Source: JAIVGV01 sp036389335 (lineage in GTDB: Bacteria > Acidobacteriota > Blastocatellia > Pyrinomonadales > Pyrinomonadaceae). Taken from it: a DNA stretch of 64,000 nt. The translations under genes were made by a program, and so were the position numbers. The stretch is taken from NCBI GenBank assembly GCA_036389335.1, contig DASVQC010000039.1:36655-100654 (forward strand), given 5' to 3'. Positions 1-8,282 of the stretch are shown one piece after another (position 1 is the first letter of the stretch; each line of letters opens with the position of its first letter). The notes under the pieces are model-generated. The model ran no database searches, was not told the DNA's origin, and was given only the letters and a program-made list of their open reading frames with translations.

Positions 1-1
1 C

Positions 2-2668
2 AGAGATCGTCCGACGCGCGACAGCGCCCGCGGCAGTGGCGCGCGGCCCGCCGCGGCGGCGCGCAAAAGTTTCGCCCTCCGCCCCGCCTCCCTCCTTCGC
101 GCGCGCTCTTTCCGGATCGCGCTCGCCGCCTCCGTCGCCGCCTGCGCCGTCCTCCTCTCGTCGCTCGTCTACAACTACAACGCCGCCGCGCTCGCCGTCG
201 ACGAACGGCTCGCCGCCGGATACCTCACGAGCCGCGCCGGGGTCTACGCCGCGCCGCGCGTGCTGCGCGCCGGGCAGAGGACTCCGCGCGAGCGTCTGAT
301 CGAATCGCTGCGCCGCGCCGGGTACGTCGAGTCGGCGGCGGGCGCGGCGTGGAGCGGCGCGTTCGCCGCGCGGGAGGGCGAGATCGAGATTCGCCCCGGC
401 GCGGCGCGCACGGACAGGAGCGCCGACGCGCTCGGCTTCACGCCCGAAGTCGTCCGCGTCCGCCTCGACGGCGGGGGCGCGATCACGGAGATCACGGGCG
501 ACGAGGTCGCGCTCGATTCCTTCACGCTCGAACCGGAGCTGCTCACCCCCGACGCCGCGATGAAGACCGGGCGCAACTCGACGCTCTCGTTCGCAGACAT
601 CCCGCCCGCGCTCGCCAACGCGATCACGGCGATCGAGGATCGGCGCTTCTTCACGCACAACGGCCTCGATCCGGTCGGCGTCCTGCGCGCCGCCGCGAGC
701 TGGACGGGCCTCGGCGTCGGCGCGGACTCGCCCGAACATCAGGGCGGTTCGACCATCACGCAGCAGCTCGTCAAAAACACGTACCTCACGCCGGAGCGCA
801 CGCTCGCGCGCAAGTTCAAAGAGGCGCTCCTGGCCTTCGCGCTCGAACGCCGCCTCTCGAAGCCCGACATCTTCGCGCTCTACTGCAACGAGATTTATCT
901 GGGGCGGCGCGGCGCGTCGTCTGTGCGCGGCGTGCGTCAGGCGGCGCGCGCCTACTTCGGCAAGGAGTTGAAGGAACTCTCGAACGCCGAGGCGGCGACC
1001 ATCGCCGGGATGATCCAGAGCCCCGCGCGCTACGCGCCCGACCGCCACCCCGAAGCCTCGCGCGCGCGCCGCAACGCCGTCATCGCCGCGATGCTGCGCG
1101 ACGGCTCGCTCTCGCGCGAAGACGCCGAGCGCGCTGCAAACGAACCCGTCGCCGTCGCGCCCGCCTCGGACTCGGAAGGGGCGAACGCGCCCTACTTCGT
1201 CGATTACGTCAACCGCGCCGTCGAGGCGAGGCTCGACGAGCGCGACGGCGCGGACGAGCGGAGCCTGCGCGTCTACACGACGCTCGACGCGGACTTGCAG
1301 CGGCTCGCCGAAAGCGCGGTCGAGAAACAGCTCGCGCTGCTCGACGCGAGGTTCGCGAAGGGCCCGCACGCCTCCTGCGTCGCGCGCGCCGAAGGCGCGG
1401 GTTGCGCCAAGCCGCAGGCCGCGCTCGTCGCCATCGATCCGCGCGACGGTCGCGTCGTCGCGATGGTCGGCGGGCGCGACTACGCGCGCTCGCAACTGAA
1501 CCGCGCCACCGACGCGCGACGCCAGCCCGGCTCCGTCTTCAAGCCCTTCGTCTACGCGGCGGCGGTCGAGGCGGGCGCGTCGCCCGCCGGGATGTTCACG
1601 GACGCGCCGCGCGCCTTCCTGTTCGACCCGCACGCGCCCGCCTACCGGCCCTCCAACTACGGCGGCGCGTTCTCGATGCGCGACGTGACGATGCGCACCG
1701 CGCTCGTGAAATCTCTGAACGTCGTGACGGTCGATCTCGCCATGCGCACCGGGCTCGACCGCGTCGCCGCGCTCGCCGAGAGCTTCGGTCTGCCGCGCCC
1801 CGCCGCCGCCTACCCCTCGCTCGCGCTGGGGACGACCGAGGCGACGCCGATGGAGATCGCCGCCGCCTACACGGCCTTCGCGAACAACGGCGCGCGCGTC
1901 GCGCCGCGCGTCGTCGCGAGAGCGTCGGACGCGGGCGGCGCGTGGCCCGCGGGCGATCCCGCGCCCGCTCCGTCGCAGGTCGTCAGGCCCTCGACCGCCT
2001 ACATCATCACCGACATGCTCTCCGCCGTTCTCGATCACGGCACGGCGCGCGCGGCGCGCGGGCTGCAAAAAGTCTCCGCCGCCGCGGGCAAGACCGGGAC
2101 GTCCCGCGACGGCTGGTTCGCCGGCTACACGCCGCACCTCGTCTGCGTCGTCTGGGTCGGCTTCGACGACAACACGCCGCTCGGACTGACGGGCGCGGAC
2201 TCCGCCTTGCCCGTCTGGTCAGACTTCATGCGCGGCGCGCTCGATCTGAGGCCGGAACTCGGCGGCGCGGCGTTCGACGTGCCGGGCGGCGTCGCCACGT
2301 TCGAGATCGATCCCGACACGGGGATGCTCGCCTCCGCGTCCTGCCCCGTGCGCGAGCTGTTCGCCCTCACGCCCGCGCTCGCGCCCCGCGCCGAGTGCGC
2401 CGCGCACGCCGGCCTTGAAGCCGCCCCCGCCGCGCTCGCGTCTGCCGACCCGCACGCCGCCGCGCCGCCCGCGCCCGTCGCGCCGGACTCGACAGACGCG
2501 CCCGTGCCGTCCGCGCCACACGCCGCTTTGGCGCGCGGTGAACAGCCAGCCGACTTACACCTTGACCTCCGCGCGCCGTCGAAAACTCTCGTCGACGTCA
2601 GCCGCGGCGGTCGCGCCACGCTCACGAACGATCTTCAGCTCGCGCGCGATCAGGAGCGCAGGCGCTGA
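2..2668 (+). CDS. Bifunctional penicillin-binding protein (class A PBP), 5' end outside window
   Basis: Class A PBPs polymerise and cross-link peptidoglycan at the outer face of the inner membrane. The frame is open from base 2 with no stop, so the true start lies upstream of the window. A hydrophobic segment at about 110-172 is the N-terminal membrane anchor. The GT51 transglycosylase motifs follow: EDRRFFTHNG at about 635 and GGSTITQQL at about 743. The transpeptidase has SVFK (nucleophile Ser, about 1532), SLN (VKSLNVV) and KTGTS (about 2089). The C-terminal 100 residues are Ala/Pro-rich low complexity. A UvrB-like domain typical of PBP1b may lie between anchor and GT51, judging by the spacing. 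A GTG at 260 would cut off the anchor and is not the start. All catalytic motifs are intact. The gene converges with acpS. Confidence 0.93.
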   Translation, partial: RDRPTRDSARGSGARPAAAARKSFALRPASLLRARSFRIALAASVAACAVLLSSLVYNYNAAALAVDERLAAGYLTSRAGVYAAPRVLRAGQRTPRERLIESLRRAGYVESAAGAAWSGAFAAREGEIEIRPGAARTDRSADALGFTPEVVRVRLDGGGAITEITGDEVALDSFTLEPELLTPDAAMKTGRNSTLSFADIPPALANAITAIEDRRFFTHNGLDPVGVLRAAASWTGLGVGADSPEHQGGSTITQQLVKNTYLTPERTLARKFKEALLAFALERRLSKPDIFALYCNEIYLGRRGASSVRGVRQAARAYFGKELKELSNAEAATIAGMIQSPARYAPDRHPEASRARRNAVIAAMLRDGSLSREDAERAANEPVAVAPASDSEGANAPYFVDYVNRAVEARLDERDGADERSLRVYTTLDADLQRLAESAVEKQLALLDARFAKGPHASCVARAEGAGCAKPQAALVAIDPRDGRVVAMVGGRDYARSQLNRATDARRQPGSVFKPFVYAAAVEAGASPAGMFTDAPRAFLFDPHAPAYRPSNYGGAFSMRDVTMRTALVKSLNVVTVDLAMRTGLDRVAALAESFGLPRPAAAYPSLALGTTEATPMEIAAAYTAFANNGARVAPRVVARASDAGGAWPAGDPAPAPSQVVRPSTAYIITDMLSAVLDHGTARAARGLQKVSAAAGKTGTSRDGWFAGYTPHLVCVVWVGFDDNTPLGLTGADSALPVWSDFMRGALDLRPELGGAAFDVPGGVATFEIDPDTGMLASASCPVRELFALTPALAPRAECAAHAGLEAAPAALASADPHAAAPPAPVAPDSTDAPVPSAPHAALARGEQPADLHLDLRAPSKTLVDVSRGGRATLTNDLQLARDQERRR

Positions 2669-2732
2669 CGGTCGCGTCGAACAACTCTCGGACCGAAAGT
2701 CTTCCGGTAAAAATATTCAGGCTGAAGAATCT

Positions 2733-3131
2733 TCAGGAGGTTTCGCCTTCGAGTCGTTCGAGGACGACTTGCGCGACGGCGTGCTCGGAGGTGTGCGAGA
2801 GCGAGACGTGGGCGCGGGTCGCGCCCGAAGCGTTGAAGAGTTCGAGCGCGCGGTTGTCGAAGCGGATGGAGGGCGCGCCCGCTTCGTCGTGGGTGATCTC
2901 GACGTCCTGCCACGAGAGCCCGCCGCTCCAGCCCGTCCCCAGAGCCTTCAGCGCGGCTTCTTTCGCGGCGAAGCGCGCGGCATAATGTTGCGCGGCGACC
3001 GCCGCGCCGCGCCCGTCGCAGTAGGCGCGCTCGCGCGCGGTGAAGACCCGCAGCGTGAAGCGCGGAGTGCGGCCCATCACGTCGCGCACGCGCCCGACTT
3101 CGATCATGTCTATGCCGACCGAGACGATCAC
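2733..3131 (-). CDS. acpS: Holo-[acyl-carrier-protein] synthase
   Basis: AcpS transfers 4'-phosphopantetheine from CoA to acyl carrier protein. The family hallmark GIDMIEVGRV lies at the N-terminus, and the second motif, FAAKEAALKALGTG, follows in the middle. SLSHTSEHAVAQV near the C-terminus is also typical. I chose the GTG at 3131, giving 132 residues, the usual family length. The frame stays open upstream to 3326, but that extension is low-complexity and has no counterpart in the family. The start lies inside or against the 5' end of the divergent pgeF, so the two starts overlap by about 20 bp. A 6-bp inverted repeat (CTGAAG..CTTCAG, 2722-2736) covers the stop codon. Confidence 0.9.
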   Translation of the reverse strand: MIVSVGIDMIEVGRVRDVMGRTPRFTLRVFTARERAYCDGRGAAVAAQHYAARFAAKEAALKALGTGWSGGLSWQDVEITHDEAGAPSIRFDNRALELFNASGATRAHVSLSHTSEHAVAQVVLERLEGETS

Positions 3132-3969
3132 AGACCCCTCCGACGCCGCCGTCGCGCGCGCGGGCTTCCGCTGGCTCGCGCGCGCGGGCGTGCGCGCGCT
3201 CTCCTCGACCGCGCTCGACGGCGCGGGCTTCGCCAACGCCTTCTCGACGCGCGCCGGCGGCGTGAGCCCCTTCCCGTCCGGCGATCTCAACCTCGCCGGC
3301 TTCGACGAGGACTCAGCCGAGAACATCTACGAGAACCGCCGCCGCTTCCTCGCGCTCCTCCCAGGCGAGTGGGCGCTCGCCGCCTGCTGGCAGGTTCACG
3401 GCACGAGCCTGCGCGTCGTGCGCGCCGCGCCCGGGCCGGGCGGCGTCGGCGAAGACGAGCGCTGCGACGCGGCGGCCACCGATCTCGCGCGCGTGCTCGT
3501 CGGCGTCAAGACCGCCGACTGCGTCCCCGTCCTCCTCGGCGACGCGCGGACGGGCGCGTGCGCCGCCGTCCACGCGGGCTGGCGCGGCACGTCCTCCTCA
3601 ATCGTCGCGCTCGCGCTCCGGAGAATGGCGGAGGAGTACGGCACGCGCGCGCGCGACGTGATCGCCGCGATAGGCCCCGCCGCGCTCTCGTGCTGCTACG
3701 AGGTCGGCGCGGAGGTCGTGGAGATTTTCAACGAGCGTTTCCCGGCCTACGCCGAAGACCTGTTCGCGCCGACGCGGGAGGGGCACGCGCTCGTCGATCT
3801 GCACGCGGCGAACCGCCGCCAACTGATCGACGCCGGGGTCGAACCCGCCAACGTCCACGCCGCGCCGCTCTGCACGATGTGCCGCACCGACCTCTTCTTC
3901 TCCTACCGGCGCGAGAAGAAGACTCGAGGGCGCACGGGCCGGCTGCTCGGCGTCGTCGGTCGCCGCTAG
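3112..3969 (+). CDS. pgeF: Peptidoglycan editing factor PgeF (YfiH/laccase-domain family)
   Basis: This is a multicopper-polyphenol-oxidase-fold (DUF152) protein. E. coli YfiH/PgeF removes wrongly incorporated amino acids from peptidoglycan precursors, and relatives act on purine nucleosides. The metal-binding and family motifs are present: QVHGTSLR, TADCVPVLL, HAGWRGT, AIGPAALSCCYEVG and the C-terminal CRTDLFFSYRREK. ATGs at 3106 and 3112 are both possible starts. I chose 3112 (285 residues) because the conserved region begins shortly after. An ATG at 3040 would overlap acpS deeply and adds no recognisable sequence. It is divergent from acpS and followed 6 bp later by a convergent secreted-protein gene. 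Confidence 0.88.
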   Translation: MPTETITDPSDAAVARAGFRWLARAGVRALSSTALDGAGFANAFSTRAGGVSPFPSGDLNLAGFDEDSAENIYENRRRFLALLPGEWALAACWQVHGTSLRVVRAAPGPGGVGEDERCDAAATDLARVLVGVKTADCVPVLLGDARTGACAAVHAGWRGTSSSIVALALRRMAEEYGTRARDVIAAIGPAALSCCYEVGAEVVEIFNERFPAYAEDLFAPTREGHALVDLHAANRRQLIDAGVEPANVHAAPLCTMCRTDLFFSYRREKKTRGRTGRLLGVVGRR

Positions 3970-3975
3970 CGCGGC

Positions 3976-4458
3976 TCAGTTGTCTTCCTGATAGACGATC
4001 TTCTGCCGCCCGCCCACGCTCTTGAAGACGAAGGCGATGAGCACGTCTTCCCTCGGCCCCTTGCCGACGACGAGGCAGCCCACGGCGTCGTCCATCTGCC
4101 CCGCGACGCGATCCCAGTTGAAGGCGGAGTAGTTCTCGCCCGCGAACCTCGCGCGCAAGGCCGCGACGTCGCCCGCGCGGAAGAAGACGATCTCGCTCAC
4201 GGCGAATTTATTGGCGAGCGCGGGCAGCTCGCGCCGCGCGGCTTCGACAGCCGAGCCGCGCCCCGCGCCCTTGCGCGCCGCGCCGCGGTCGAAGAAGCCG
4301 AGCGCGCGCGACGGCGCGGCGTCGTAGAGCATCGCGTGGACGAACTCCAGCGCGGCCTTCTCCGGCGGCGGCGCGCTCACTTTACCCTGCGCCCGCGCGA
4401 CGCCCGCCGACGCCGCGCACGCGAGTGCGACGACGAGCAGTCGTGTCGTTAGCTTCAT
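3976..4458 (-). CDS. Secreted hypothetical protein
   Basis: I do not recognise the family. The 160-residue product begins with a clear Sec signal peptide (MKLTTRLLVVALACAASAG, cleavage near ARA-Q). The mature part is mixed alpha/beta in composition, with VGCLVVGKGPREDVLIAFVFKS near the end. I chose the ATG at 4458 because GAGGAG lies about 8 nt upstream and because it places the signal peptide at the N-terminus. Longer starts at 4473 or 4530 add a charged leader. It lies downstream of another secreted-protein gene on the same strand, separated by a palindromic repeat, so the two may not be cotranscribed. Confidence 0.72.
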   Translation of the reverse strand: MKLTTRLLVVALACAASAGVARAQGKVSAPPPEKAALEFVHAMLYDAAPSRALGFFDRGAARKGAGRGSAVEAARRELPALANKFAVSEIVFFRAGDVAALRARFAGENYSAFNWDRVAGQMDDAVGCLVVGKGPREDVLIAFVFKSVGGRQKIVYQEDN

Positions 4459-4609
4459 CCGCGTTCTCCTCATTGACGTGTCGTGTCGGACGGCGGGCCC
4501 GACTTTAGTCTTTTCCGAGTCGCCGTTCAAGCCGCTCGGTGGAAGCGGATCAGGGACGTGTTGAGAGTGCAGTCGTGGTGAAGTTTACTTGAGTGGTGGG
4601 GTGGGGTAG

Positions 4610-4701
4610 TTCACCACAGAGGCACGGAGGGCACGGAGTTAACACAGAGAAAAGATATTAACTCCGTGCCCCCTCAGTGGCCTCCGTGCCTCTGTGGTGA
4701 A
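4610..4701. repeat. Dispersed palindromic repeat, copy 1
   Basis: A near-perfect inverted repeat whose arms read TTCACCACAGAGGCACGGAG and its complement, around a short AT-rich centre. Internally the arms repeat a roughly 9-nt word of the type GGCACGGAG. Four other copies lie at 11989-12089, 28938-29033, 35345-35441 and 48322-48413. It sits between two secreted-protein genes on the minus strand and could fold into a long hairpin in the transcript. Confidence 0.9.
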
Positions 4702-4711
4702 TCCGGTCGGA

Positions 4712-5269
4712 TCACTTGCGCGCGCCGCCGAAGAACTGCCGGTTGATCGGCCTGACCTGTTCGGTGGGCGCGACGACGGCGATGGGCATCGTGATCTCGC
4801 GCGTGACGGGCGGGTAGCAGACCTCGTCGTTGCAAGCTTGGTAGCGGACGCGCGCGCGCAGCTCCGTCTCGCCGGTCTTGAAGCCCGCGGGGAAGGTCGC
4901 GGTGAAACGTAAGATGGCGCGCCCCTCGTAGAGCGCGAGCGGGTCTTTCGAGAACTTGAGCGTGCGCACCGCGCCGCGCGGGTAGCTCACCGGGCCGACG
5001 CGCGCGCCCTCGGGCGCGTCGATCTTGACGGTCGTCGGGATCGAGAACTTGTTGCCGACCTTGTTGGCGTTGACGTGGTAGCCGGCGGGCACGTCGAGCA
5101 CGATGGCGGCCTGCACCGGGCGGCCCTGCTGCGCCTTGTTGGCGGCGTAAAAGCCGTTCATGTCAATGTTCGGGGCCTGCGCCCGCGCCGCGCCCGCGGC
5201 GGCGCACAAGAGCAGGAGCGCGGGGGCCAGCGAGAGAATCGCGCGGCGGGGAAAATTATTTCTGATCAT
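4712..5269 (-). CDS. Secreted DsbD-alpha/DsbC-corrector-like domain protein
   Basis: The 185-residue product has a signal peptide (AILSLAPALLLLCAAAGAARA) followed by one beta-rich domain. The end of that domain carries YQACNDEVCYPP, which matches the Cys pair of the N-terminal domain of thiol:disulfide interchange protein DsbD, an immunoglobulin-like fold that exchanges disulfides with periplasmic partners. The membrane and thioredoxin domains of full DsbD are absent, so this is a stand-alone domain. Periplasmic thiol chemistry or a partner-binding role is inferred. I chose the ATG at 5269 because GAGGA lies 6 nt upstream. ATGs at 5281 and 5284 are alternatives. Confidence 0.75.
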   Translation of the reverse strand: MIRNNFPRRAILSLAPALLLLCAAAGAARAQAPNIDMNGFYAANKAQQGRPVQAAIVLDVPAGYHVNANKVGNKFSIPTTVKIDAPEGARVGPVSYPRGAVRTLKFSKDPLALYEGRAILRFTATFPAGFKTGETELRARVRYQACNDEVCYPPVTREITMPIAVVAPTEQVRPINRQFFGGARK

Positions 5270-5317
5270 CCGTGTCCTCATCATTCGGTGTTAAGCGTTC
5301 GAGCCCGAATCTCAAGC

Positions 5318-6418
5318 TCAGCGTGTTAATTGATGCACGAGCGACGGGGCGAGGTTGTTCGCCGAACGCCGCGCGGCGAGCTGGCCGCAGGCGGCGTAGA
5401 TGTCGCGCCCGCGCGGGCGGCGGACGTAGGCGCGGACGCCCTTCGCTTCGAGGATCGCCTTGAAGCCCTCGACGCGCCCGGGCGGCGACGGTCGGTAGGG
5501 CAGCCCCTCAGCCGCGTTGTGCGGGATGAGGTTGACCTTCGCGCGGAGCTGGTGGCGGTTCAGCAGGTTCGCGAGCCGTCGCGCGTCGTCGTCCGCGTCG
5601 TTCACGCCGTCGAGCATCACGTACTCGAAGGTGAAACGCTCGCCCGGCTTCAGAGACTGCTCGAACTCCTTGCAGGCGGCGAGCAGCTCTGCGAGGTTCC
5701 AGCGCCTGTTGATCGGCATCAGCTCGTCGCGCAGCTCGTCGGTGGGCGCGGCGAGCGAGATGGCGAGGTGCGGGCGATCCGGCACGCGCGCCAGCTCGCG
5801 TATCTTCGGCACGACCCCGGCGGTCGAGACCGTGACGCGGTTCGGGACGATGTGCAGGCCCTCGGCGGACGCCATGACGCGCAGGGCCGACATTAAAGGT
5901 TCGAAGGCGAGGAACGGCTCGCCCGCGCCCATCGCGACGAGGTTCGTGCCGCGCGGCGTCCTCGTGCCGACGCCGTAGGCGTCGTTCAAGGCGACGACGA
6001 TCTGCTCGACGATCTCCCCGGCGGTGAGCGTGCGCAGCAGCCCGAGCTTCGCCGTCAGGCAAAAACTGCACTGCAAGGGGCAGCCCGACTGCGACGAGAA
6101 GCAGATGGTGTCGCGCCGCTCCTCCGGGATGAAGACGGTCTCGACGGGCAAACCGTCGCGCGTCTTCAGCAGGTAGCGGCGCGTGCCGTCCTCGGAGACG
6201 TAGCGCGACTCGACCGTCAGGGTCGAGGCGGTCGCGCGCCCGGCGAGCGCGGCGCGAAACTCCTTCGGCAGGTCGGTCATCTCGTCGAACGAGCGCAGGC
6301 GGCGGCGGTGCAGCGCGGAGAAAATCTGGCGCGCGCGGTAGTCGGGCTCGCCCAAGCCGCGCACGAACTCGCGCAGCTCGTCCTCCGTCAGACCCGTCAG
6401 GTGCACCGGCTGATTCAT
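5318..6418 (-). CDS. rlmN: Dual-specificity 23S rRNA/tRNA (adenine-C2)-methyltransferase RlmN
   Basis: RlmN is a radical-SAM enzyme that methylates C2 of A2503 in 23S rRNA and A37 in some tRNAs. The cluster-binding motif CPLQCSFC is present, followed by LGLLRTLTAGEIVEQ and the SAM-binding GAGEP. In most family members this last motif reads MGMGEP; here it is MGAGEP. The C-terminal DIYAACGQL supplies the second catalytic cysteine that forms the methyl-Cys/RNA adduct. The 366-residue length is normal. The ATG at 6418 has AGGGG 4 nt upstream and a TAAAAT hexamer (6428-6433) only 10 bp away, so the leader is very short. Confidence 0.95.
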   Translation of the reverse strand: MNQPVHLTGLTEDELREFVRGLGEPDYRARQIFSALHRRRLRSFDEMTDLPKEFRAALAGRATASTLTVESRYVSEDGTRRYLLKTRDGLPVETVFIPEERRDTICFSSQSGCPLQCSFCLTAKLGLLRTLTAGEIVEQIVVALNDAYGVGTRTPRGTNLVAMGAGEPFLAFEPLMSALRVMASAEGLHIVPNRVTVSTAGVVPKIRELARVPDRPHLAISLAAPTDELRDELMPINRRWNLAELLAACKEFEQSLKPGERFTFEYVMLDGVNDADDDARRLANLLNRHQLRAKVNLIPHNAAEGLPYRPSPPGRVEGFKAILEAKGVRAYVRRPRGRDIYAACGQLAARRSANNLAPSLVHQLTR

Positions 6419-6427
6419 CGTGCCCCT

Positions 6428-6433
6428 ATTTTA
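6428..6433 (-). promoter_or_regulatory. Candidate -10 element for rlmN
   Basis: TAAAAT on the minus strand ends 10 bp before the rlmN ATG, which would put the transcript start within a few bases of the start codon. No good -35 is seen at 16-18 bp. Confidence 0.35.
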
Positions 6434-6508
6434 ACACCCGCGGCGCGCGCCTCACAGCCGCGCGGCGTGTGGCTGAAGGCGCGCGCGGCGTTGTAAGCTA
6501 TCCGCGCG

Positions 6509-7186
6509 ATGACAACATTTGACGAAGGCACGATCCTGAGCGCGGAGGAGGTGCGCGTCGTCGGCGCGCTCATGGAGAAGCAGGTGACGACGCCGGAGTA
6601 CTACCCGCTGACGCTGAACGCGCTGACGAACGCCTGCAACCAGATTTCCAACCGCGACCCCGTCGTCGCCTACGACGAGCAGACGGTCGTGCGCGCCATC
6701 GAGAGCTTGCGCGAGAAGAACCTCGCGCGCGAGGTGCGGACGGCGGACGGGAGGGTGCCGAAGTACAGGCAGGTGCTGGAGGAGGCGCTCGCGCTCAACC
6801 GCGCGGAGCTGGCCGTCGTGTGCGTGCTGATGCTGCGCGGGGCGCAGACGCCGGGCGAGCTGCGCGGTCGCACCGAGCGGCTCTACTCCTTCTCCGGCAC
6901 GCAGTTCGTCGAGGCGACGCTCGAAGCCCTGATGCAGCGCGCGCCGCCGCTCGTCGCGCGCCTGCCGCGCGCCGCCGGGCAGAAGGAGGCACGCTACGCG
7001 CACCTGCTCGCGGGCGAGTTGAAGCACGAAGAGATCGAGGCGGCGCGGGAAGCCGCGGCGGCGGCCCGCGGCGCGCGCGGGGGCGACGAGCGCGTCAACA
7101 AGTTGGAGGAAGAGGTGGGCGCGCTGCGGGGGGAGCTGGAAGAGTTGAAGCGCGAGTTCGCGCAGTTTCGGAGGCAGTTCGAATGA
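6509..7186 (+). CDS. YceH-like protein (DUF480/UPF0502)
   Basis: This 225-residue protein matches the DUF480 family: two winged-helix-like modules, the first with LMEKQVTTPEYYPLTLNAL and NQISNRDPVV, the second with LMLRGAQTPGELRGRTERLYSF. The C-terminal 50 residues (VNKLEEEVGALRGELEELK) form a coiled coil, which fits a dimeric regulator. The molecular function of the family is unknown to me. The ATG at 6509 places the conserved L-S-x-x-E-x-R-V-x-G-x-L-M-E start correctly. Its stop overlaps the start of the next gene (ATGA), so the two are probably translationally coupled. Confidence 0.88.
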   Translation: MTTFDEGTILSAEEVRVVGALMEKQVTTPEYYPLTLNALTNACNQISNRDPVVAYDEQTVVRAIESLREKNLAREVRTADGRVPKYRQVLEEALALNRAELAVVCVLMLRGAQTPGELRGRTERLYSFSGTQFVEATLEALMQRAPPLVARLPRAAGQKEARYAHLLAGELKHEEIEAAREAAAAARGARGGDERVNKLEEEVGALRGELEELKREFAQFRRQFE

Positions 7187-7674
7187 GCGCGCGGGGGGCG
7201 GCAGAGAAAGTTAAGAGCGGGCGCGGGGCGGCGGCGAAAGGCGTCGAGACCGCGCCGGGGATCGAGGTGCGCCCGTCGAAGATCGACGGGCGCGGGTGCT
7301 TCGCGACGGCGCGCTTTAAGAAGGGGCGGAAGATCGTCGAGCTGGTGGGCGAGCGCGTCTCGCGGGTCGAGGCGGCGCGCCGGATGAAGGGCAAGCGCCG
7401 CCTGCACATCTGCGCGACCGACTCCTACTGGGGCATCGACGGCAGCCGCGGCGGCAACGGCTCGCAGTTCGTCAACCACTCGTGCCGGCCCAACACGTTC
7501 GTCCGCATCGTCAGAGGGCACGTCATCTTCTTCGCGCTGCGCGACATCGAGCCGGGCGAGGAGCTGACGCTCGACTACGTCGAGTCGTACCACCCCGACA
7601 CGAAGGGCTGCCGCTGCGGCGCGCCGGGCTGCCGCGGCACGATCAACCTCATCAGGAAAAGATCGGCGCGTTAG
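7183..7674 (+). CDS. SET-domain protein (lysine methyltransferase-like)
   Basis: The 163-residue product is a compact SET domain. The hallmark motifs are visible: DGRGCFATARFKKG near the start, NHSCRPNT (SAM site/pseudoknot) and GEELTLDYVESY. A short post-SET-like Cys cluster follows, with CRCGAPGCRG near the C-terminus; with the Cys of NHSC it could bind zinc as in eukaryotic SET enzymes. Small SET proteins of this kind occur in diverse bacteria, and substrates are mostly unknown. The ATG at 7183 overlaps the upstream stop by 4 bp. The upstream 120 codons of the same frame are read-through of the yceH region and are not part of this gene. Confidence 0.87.
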   Translation: MSARGAAEKVKSGRGAAAKGVETAPGIEVRPSKIDGRGCFATARFKKGRKIVELVGERVSRVEAARRMKGKRRLHICATDSYWGIDGSRGGNGSQFVNHSCRPNTFVRIVRGHVIFFALRDIEPGEELTLDYVESYHPDTKGCRCGAPGCRGTINLIRKRSAR

Positions 7675-7703
7675 GAATGGCGCGAGCGCGCGCCCGCGCG
7701 CCT

Positions 7704-8282
7704 TCACCTGATCCGCTCGTTCTCCACGACCAACTGGTTATCGACGGCGAACGATCCGGGAACCGCGCGCGCGCGCGCGTAGGCGATCCGGCTGTCGGCG
7801 CGGTCGGCGACGACGCCCTTGAGCGTGACGCGCCCGCGGTTGACGATGATGTGGATGGGCGGCACGGCGCGCTGCCCGTAGCGGAAGAGCGGCGAGTTGA
7901 ACTCGTAGATGGAGCGGTAGACGCGCTGGCGCAGCCGTTCGTCGCTCGGGGAGGGCGGCAGCACCTCGATCCGGTTGTCGACGCGCGTCACGCCGTCGAT
8001 GTCGCGCACGCTTGCCTCGGCGTCCGACTTCGTCGTCGGGCGCACGACCTGACCGCGCAGGGTCAGCGTGCCGTCCGGCTCCACCTGACCTTCGAGCCAG
8101 TCGAACACGTCGTAGTAGGGCAGCATCAGGAGCCGGTGGCGCGCCTCCTCGACGACGCGCGACACGGCGGGCGACGCGGCTGCCCCGTCCCGACCCGCGC
8201 GCCCCTGTGCCTGCGACGTGCCGCACGCGGCGGCCAGCAGCGCGGCGCACGCCGCGAAGTATTTCCAACCGTCTGAACGCAT
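7704..8282 (-). CDS. BON-domain lipoprotein
   Basis: BON domains are small phospholipid-binding modules of outer-membrane and periplasmic proteins, OsmY being an example. The N-terminus has a hydrophobic stretch ending in LLAAAC, a good lipobox, so the 192-residue protein is probably a lipoprotein. Two BON-like repeats follow: LEGQVEPDGTLTLRGQV..VRDIDGVTRVDNRIEVLP, and VNRGRVTLKGVVADRADSR..VPGSFAVDNQLVVE. I chose the ATG at 8282 because AAAGGAGG precedes it. It converges with the SET-domain gene. Confidence 0.83.
   Translation of the reverse strand: MRSDGWKYFAACAALLAAACGTSQAQGRAGRDGAAASPAVSRVVEEARHRLLMLPYYDVFDWLEGQVEPDGTLTLRGQVVRPTTKSDAEASVRDIDGVTRVDNRIEVLPPSPSDERLRQRVYRSIYEFNSPLFRYGQRAVPPIHIIVNRGRVTLKGVVADRADSRIAYARARAVPGSFAVDNQLVVENERIR

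Noticed and set aside
260..2668. GTG at 260 as start of the PBP gene
   Set aside because: The frame is open to the window edge and encodes a membrane anchor at 110-172 that class A PBPs need.
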